A DNA stretch of 45,152 bases from Actimicrobium sp047621665 (GTDB lineage Bacteria; Pseudomonadota; Gammaproteobacteria; Burkholderiales; Burkholderiaceae_D): positions 1-45,152 of the forward strand of contig JBLHMB010000028.1 in assembly GCA_047621665.1 (NCBI GenBank), written 5' to 3'. Below are positions 41,178 to 45,152 of this stretch, in pieces. Position 1 is the first letter of the stretch. Each line of letters begins with the position of its first letter. The notes under the pieces were generated by a model, which ran no database searches, was not told where the DNA came from, and worked only from the letters and a program-made list of their open reading frames with translations. A program made the position numbers and the translations under genes.

Positions 41178-42965
41178 CTAATATCCGAGAGCCCGGGCAG
41201 AGGTATAAAACACGAAGCTGACGACCCACGCCAGCGTCAACGGCCAGGCCAGGGCAAGCAAGGTAAACGCGTTGCTACGCGACTCGGTGCGGATGGTCGC
41301 AATCGTCGACAAGCACGGCGTGTAGATCAGCGTGAACAACATAAAGCTGTAGGCCTGCACCCAGTCAATTTGATGCGCCATCGTCGAGACCAACGCGCTG
41401 CCTTCCAGTCCGTAAATCACGGCTAAAGAACCAATCACGATTTCCTTGGCAACGAAACCGAAAATCAACGCAATCGCGAGTTGCATGTTGATGCCGATCG
41501 GATCCAGGATAGGCGCCAGACTCGTACCGAGCCAACCGGCGATCGTGCCGCTGCTGGCAGGTGCCACATTGGTAGGAAAATTCGTCAATACATAAACCAA
41601 TACGACGCCGATGATGATGAATTTCGTCGCGCGATGCATAAAATGACGCACTTCCTGTAAGCCGCGCAATGCCATCTGGCGCCAGGTCGGGAAGCGATAG
41701 GGCGGCATTTCAAGGATGAACGGCTCCGTGTTGGCAAACTTGGATTTGAACAGCAGCGCACTGAGCAGCGTGGTGGCAAAACTCATCATGTACAAGCTGA
41801 ACAGCACCAGCGGTGCCTGCGTGGGAGTGAAGAGCGCAGCAATGAAAAATACGAATACCTGCAAACGTGCAGAGCACAGCGAAAACGGAATGACCAGCAT
41901 CGTCAACAGGCGCAACGGCCGGGACCGCATGACGCGTGTGCCCATCAGCGCGGGAACGTTACAACCGAAACCCATCAAGACCATCACGAAACTGCGACCA
42001 TCGAGGCCCATCTTGGCCATCAGCGCATCCATCAAGAACGCGGCACGCGACAGATAGCCGCTATCCTCCACCAGCGCCATAAACAGGAAAAACAAAACAA
42101 TCAGCGGCACAAAGCTGGCGACCGTACCGACACCGTTGTAGATTCCATCAAGCAGCAAACCGGTTACCGGTGCCGGTAGCGCCGACAACAAGGGCTCCAG
42201 TGCAGTAGTCCTGAACAACGTAAATAGCCACGCCAAGCCGTTCTGGATTGGCTGGCCAAGCACAAAAATACCCTGAAACAACAAAAACATGATGAAGAAA
42301 AAAATTGGCAACCCTGCTATCGGATGTAACAACACGCGATCCATACGCTGGGTCAATTGATCCGAAGCATGGGCAGGAATTTGTACCGACGTATTCATCA
42401 CCTGCGCTGTCGCTGCTTCAAGCGCCGGTTCGGCTAACGGCGGACTGGCAAGATTAGCGATAACAGGCGGACGACTGCCGTTGAGCTCTTTCTGGATCAG
42501 CTGGTAGGCGCCCTGGTATCCATTTCCGTACTTAGCAGAGATAAGTGCGACAGGACAATCAAGCAAACTCGACAGTTGTTCTGCATCGATCGTAATGCCA
42601 AGCTTTTTTGCTTCGTCCGACATGTTCAGCAATGCGACCATCGGCACACCGAGATGTTTCAGTTGCAGCACAAGACTGAGTTGCCGCTCGATTTGCGCAG
42701 TGTTAATGATCACAAGCGCCAGATCAACCGGATTTTGGGACAAGAAACGACGAACCACGTCCTCGTCCTCTGAAAACCCTTGAAGATCATAGATGCCGGG
42801 CAAGTCGATCGCCTCGACCATGTTCGCGCCGATTAAAACCTTGGCACCCAACAAGTCAACCGTCACTCCAGGCCAGTTGCCGACCCGCGCCGAAGCACCG
42901 GTCAAGCGATTGAAAAAAGTAGATTTCCCGGCGTTAGGCATGCCCAGCAACGCAATACGCTTCAT
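41178..42965 (-). CDS. feoB: Ferrous iron transporter FeoB, short form
   Basis: FeoB is the inner-membrane Fe(II) importer with a cytoplasmic G domain. G1 is GMPNAGKST (8-16), G2 GVTVD, G3 DLPG (54-57) and G4 NMSD (114-117). Two Gate-type membrane regions follow, with MVLMGFGCNVPALMGTRVM and FGFVAKEIVIGSLAVIYG. At 595 residues it is shorter than the E. coli protein (773), a compact type common in betaproteobacteria. The N-terminus begins directly at the G domain. Its ATG overlaps the feoA stop by 4 bases. No feoC is present. Confidence 0.95.
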   Translation of the reverse strand: MKRIALLGMPNAGKSTFFNRLTGASARVGNWPGVTVDLLGAKVLIGANMVEAIDLPGIYDLQGFSEDEDVVRRFLSQNPVDLALVIINTAQIERQLSLVLQLKHLGVPMVALLNMSDEAKKLGITIDAEQLSSLLDCPVALISAKYGNGYQGAYQLIQKELNGSRPPVIANLASPPLAEPALEAATAQVMNTSVQIPAHASDQLTQRMDRVLLHPIAGLPIFFFIMFLLFQGIFVLGQPIQNGLAWLFTLFRTTALEPLLSALPAPVTGLLLDGIYNGVGTVASFVPLIVLFFLFMALVEDSGYLSRAAFLMDALMAKMGLDGRSFVMVLMGFGCNVPALMGTRVMRSRPLRLLTMLVIPFSLCSARLQVFVFFIAALFTPTQAPLVLFSLYMMSFATTLLSALLFKSKFANTEPFILEMPPYRFPTWRQMALRGLQEVRHFMHRATKFIIIGVVLVYVLTNFPTNVAPASSGTIAGWLGTSLAPILDPIGINMQLAIALIFGFVAKEIVIGSLAVIYGLEGSALVSTMAHQIDWVQAYSFMLFTLIYTPCLSTIATIRTESRSNAFTLLALAWPLTLAWVVSFVFYTSARALGY

Positions 42966-43228
42966 GCGCCGGCCACACTATCGACTTGCACTACCTGCAC
43001 CCGTGCCGCTTCGCTTTTCCTGAGCATGATGTCGGTCGTACCAACACGGACATGCAATGGTCCTGAAAATGCAGCGGACCGGAGTAACTGGACTTGCTTG
43101 CCGACACGCAGACCCATCGCGGTCAAGCGCAGGTAGAGTTCGTTTTGGGCATCCAGTCCGGAAATGATCGCCGACTGGCCAGTACGCAAAGATGAAAGAA
43201 GTGTTGAAAAAGGAGCGGAGGGGAGCAT
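42962..43228 (-). CDS. feoA: Ferrous iron transport protein FeoA
   Basis: FeoA is a small SH3-like cytoplasmic partner of FeoB. The product has 88 residues with LSSLRTGQSAIISGL, LRLTAMGLRVGKQVQLLR and PLHVRVGTTDIMLRKSEAARVQV, which match the family throughout. It is first in the feoAB operon and is coupled to feoB by an ATGA overlap. A Fur-box-like sequence begins 13 bases upstream of the start. Confidence 0.93.
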   Translation of the reverse strand: MLPSAPFSTLLSSLRTGQSAIISGLDAQNELYLRLTAMGLRVGKQVQLLRSAAFSGPLHVRVGTTDIMLRKSEAARVQVVQVDSVAGA

Positions 43229-43241
43229 GGTACAACCGTCA

Positions 43242-43262
43242 GATGAGAATGATTCCGATTAT
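43242..43262 (-). promoter_or_regulatory. Possible Fur box of feoAB
   Basis: The segment GATGAGAATGATTCCGATTAT contains GATGAGAATGATT, one base from the common Fur core AATGAGAATGATT, and the NATWAT-like triplets continue. It lies 14-34 bases before the feoA start, where a bound repressor would block transcription. The full 19-base match is only partial. Confidence 0.4.
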
Positions 43263-43369
43263 GGCACCAGATGCGTTCTGGCGCTAGCCACCACTGGCCC
43301 AAGTAAGATGACTTCGCCAATCGTCTGCATGAAGACCTTCAGATAGCGCAGGCAGTACAACCGGTTAAT

Positions 43370-43397
43370 GGAACTGTTATATCGCCGCCGCCACCAA
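43370..43397 (+). promoter_or_regulatory. hrp-box-like promoter of the T3SS operon
   Basis: GGAACT (43370-43375), exactly 15 bases, then CCACCAA (43391-43397). The HrpL-dependent hrp box is GGAACC-N15/16-CCACNNA, so only the sixth base differs. It lies 72 bases upstream of the first T3SS-region gene, on the correct strand. This suggests control by an ECF sigma factor of the HrpL kind, as in the Hrp1 T3SS group. Confidence 0.65.
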
Positions 43398-43468
43398 CCT
43401 TTGACAGCACCAGACATTGCTTTTAAATCCTATTCCGGCCCCAGGCAAAAACACACCAGGAGATTCAC

Positions 43469-44002
43469 ATGCCAGTTCATTCTGCACCCCGACCTAACTT
43501 AGCTCGGGTCGAATCTCTTCCGAACCGTCCACAAACGGCTCCCAAAGGTGAATTGCCAAACATCAAGCCGCAGGCAGGAAACACGTCACCTCCGACGCTC
43601 GTCGCAAAGGACAAGGACATGCGCCAGCGCCTCTTAAAAAGCGCGTCGATGGGCCACCTGCCGGAGCAGAAGAAAGTAATCAGCCAAAATAAAGTCGTAC
43701 CCAAGGAGCGCAAGGAGGAAGACTCCAGCAAACAAGGCGGAAGTCACTCCGGCAACGGAAATACTCCTGCAATGCCTTCGCAGTCACGCGCCGGAACAAA
43801 CAATCCAGCCTCCAAACCGGTTACCGAACCCGCATCCGGGCAAGGTAAAGGCCAACCGTTCCTCAACCTTTTTGGCAAGTTTGGGCAGGTCATACTGAAC
43901 GGCTTGGAGATAATCAATAAGTTATACGAACAATTAATTGGCATGCTGATGGCGACCATGAGCAGGGCAGCAAGGTCGGCTGATCAAGCAAATAGGATGT
44001 AG
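43469..44002 (+). CDS. Unrecognised Cys-free protein at head of T3SS operon
   Basis: I do not recognise this family. The product has 177 residues with AGGAG seven bases before the ATG. Residues 1-125 are disordered and rich in Pro, Ser, Lys, Gln and Gly, with no Cys. Residues 130-165 form one strong amphipathic-to-hydrophobic helix (FLNLFGKFGQVILNGLEIIN and on through KLYEQLIGMLMATM). It is the first gene after the hrp-box-like site and is followed by sctI and sctJ. In Pseudomonas syringae this place is held by hrpA (pilin) and hrpZ (harpin). A secreted early substrate, harpin-like protein or divergent pilus/needle subunit are the choices; sequence alone does not settle it. Confidence 0.7.
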   Translation: MPVHSAPRPNLARVESLPNRPQTAPKGELPNIKPQAGNTSPPTLVAKDKDMRQRLLKSASMGHLPEQKKVISQNKVVPKERKEEDSSKQGGSHSGNGNTPAMPSQSRAGTNNPASKPVTEPASGQGKGQPFLNLFGKFGQVILNGLEIINKLYEQLIGMLMATMSRAARSADQANRM

Positions 44003-44080
44003 CCACCTAGCAATCAGCAACACGCTTCAATGTTCAACCCTATCTGGTCCGATCCAGTCTTTTCCAAAAAAGGCAACATC

Positions 44081-44482
44081 ATGTCTCCAGTCAGCCCTGT
44101 CACCTCTGCCACCACACCTGCAGTCAGAATATCGGCACTGCAAATCGACATCACCTCATCGACTCATGCAGATACACAGGCTTTCTCTCAGGCAATGCAA
44201 CAGCATACGGCGGCCCCCGGCCTGACACCCGCCGACACTGGCTCGCACCCGATGTCGATGTCCGGCCAGCTTGCCAATCGCGCCACCGAACTGGCATCCG
44301 AAGTACAAAAGGATCAGCAATATGTTTCCAGGATGCTGGAGCATGCAACGCAGACCGGTGACCAGATGGTCATGATGAAGGCGATGCTGGCGCTGAACGA
44401 TTACCAGACGCGGGTGCAATTTGTCTCTAAGACAATTTCGAAGGCATCGACCTCGGTGGACCAACTGACGAGGATGCAATAA
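44081..44482 (+). CDS. sctI: T3SS inner rod protein SctI (HrpB/YscI-like)
   Basis: SctI forms the short rod or socket that joins the needle to the export gate. The product has 133 residues from the ATG at 44081 (AAAAAAGG upstream); an in-frame ATG at 44030 would add 17 residues. The C-terminal third is diagnostic: MVMMKAMLALNDYQTRVQFV followed by SKTISKASTSVDQLTRMQ, the pattern by which rod proteins end. The N-terminal half is Thr/Ser-rich and poorly conserved, as usual. The stop lies 2 bases before sctJ. Confidence 0.85.
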   Translation: MSPVSPVTSATTPAVRISALQIDITSSTHADTQAFSQAMQQHTAAPGLTPADTGSHPMSMSGQLANRATELASEVQKDQQYVSRMLEHATQTGDQMVMMKAMLALNDYQTRVQFVSKTISKASTSVDQLTRMQ

Positions 44483-44484
44483 CT

Positions 44485-45152
44485 ATGTCTATCCTCATTG
44501 CGCACATCCAGACCATCCTGCCGCGCTGGGTCCTGCAAGTGTCATTGCTGCTGCTCATGTGGGGATGCAGTCAGGTATCCAATCTGCAAACCAATTTGCA
44601 GGACGCCGATGCCAATGAAATTGTCGCGCTGCTTCGCCACAATGGCATTGAGGCTAAAAAAATTACTACCAAGGAGGGCGTCACGCTGACTGTCCGCGAG
44701 ACCGATGTGCCCCGGGCCACCGACATCATGCGTGCAGCAGGCTTACCAAAACGCTCACTGTCGAACCTCGGTACGGTGTTTAAAAAAGAAGGCATGATTT
44801 CAAACCCGCTGGAGGAGCGCGTTCGTTATATTCATGCACTGTCCGAAGAGCTTGAATTCACTCTGCAGCAATTCGATCACGTTGTCAGTGCACGGGTTCA
44901 CGTGGTGCTGCCTGAACGAATCGCTCCGGGCGAGCCTATTCAGCCTTCTTCGGCTGCCGTCTTTGTCAAATACACGGCACCGTTTGATGAAGATACCAAT
45001 ATCCCGCGTATTACCAATCTGGTTGCATCAAGTATTCCGGGGTTGTCCGGAGTCGAAGGACGGTCAAAAGTATCGGTCGTTCTGGCACCTACCGGTGCCG
45101 CGCCCCAAGGAGTCGAATGGGAGTCGGTCGGTCCGTTTCTGGTACAAAGCGA
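44485..45152 (+). CDS. sctJ: T3SS inner-membrane ring lipoprotein SctJ (HrcJ/YscJ), cut by window end
   Basis: SctJ builds the inner-membrane ring of the T3SS basal body with SctD. A lipoprotein signal (lipobox MWGC, Cys28) is followed by the ring-building domains. The marks are NLQDADANEIVALLRHNGIEAKK, TVRETDVPRATDIMRAAGLP, EGMISNPLEERVRYIHALSEEL and SARVHVVLPERI. About 222 codons are in the window; the C-terminal membrane helix and the stop lie beyond the end. The order rod-ring (sctI-sctJ) fits hrpB-hrcJ of Hrp1-type clusters. Confidence 0.95.
   Translation, partial: MSILIAHIQTILPRWVLQVSLLLLMWGCSQVSNLQTNLQDADANEIVALLRHNGIEAKKITTKEGVTLTVRETDVPRATDIMRAAGLPKRSLSNLGTVFKKEGMISNPLEERVRYIHALSEELEFTLQQFDHVVSARVHVVLPERIAPGEPIQPSSAAVFVKYTAPFDEDTNIPRITNLVASSIPGLSGVEGRSKVSVVLAPTGAAPQGVEWESVGPFLVQS

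Noticed and set aside
43469..44002. Assignment as the T3SS needle SctF
   Set aside because: It is twice the usual length and lacks the needle family's central proline turn and overall pattern. It is kept as an unrecognised protein.

Overview
The window looks like chromosomal DNA of a betaproteobacterium of the order Burkholderiales, most like the Oxalobacteraceae (Herbaspirillum/Herminiimonas/Collimonas type). This is inferred from the moderately high GC, the dnaX-ybaB-recR block, the RibBX-type RibBA, a short H-NS protein with the WSGRGKPP motif, the type IV minor-pilin operon and a type III secretion (T3SS) cluster preceded by a hrp-box-like promoter. I ran no database search. I see no tRNA, rRNA, insertion sequence, prophage or CRISPR array.

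Layout. 0-8 kb: exported or surface proteins, namely a lipoprotein nuclease of the ExeM/NucH type, a PEP-CTERM protein and a lipoprotein gamma-glutamyltransferase on +, then an acyltransferase-3 protein and a membrane M48 peptidase on -. 8.2-11.7 kb: the most unusual part, a three-gene + strand cassette. It encodes a protein built of four glycine-zipper modules joined by glutamine-rich linkers, a 95-residue protein that resembles the N-terminal domain of the next gene product, and a subtilisin-like (S8) protease with an intact triad. 11.7-16.8 kb (-): a small TIGR03643-type protein, a CHRD-domain protein, a class III CoA-transferase, recR, ybaB and dnaX. dnaX carries an A9 run with a stop codon directly in the -1 frame. 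16.8-24.5 kb: a Tat-signal protein, a two-gene RND efflux system, an H-NS protein and the SRP 4.5S RNA, separated by several unusually long, AT-rich, gene-free stretches.

24.6-33 kb: ubiD (-), a divergent lytic transglycosylase (+) with a long leader holding an 18-bp perfect hairpin and an AGGAGG-TTG start, then on - an aminotransferase, nusB, ribH, ribBA (degenerate GTP cyclohydrolase half), ribE and ribD. 33-38 kb (-): the pilVWX-pilY1-pilE-fimT operon, reading towards the rib genes. 38-43 kb: thiL-pgpA (+), a Cache-domain protein (-), a MarR-like regulator (+) and feoAB (-) with a possible Fur site. 43.3 kb to the end (+): the start of a T3SS operon, with a hrp-box match, an unrecognised Cys-free protein, SctI (inner rod) and SctJ (inner-membrane ring lipoprotein, cut by the window end).

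How the genes fit together. The rib genes make riboflavin, but the true GTP cyclohydrolase II should lie elsewhere. The pilin operon supplies the priming complex and PilY1 adhesin of a type IV pilus whose core machinery lies outside. The RND pair needs an outer-membrane channel from elsewhere. The 8.2-11.7 kb cassette is self-contained and I know no described system with this make-up.
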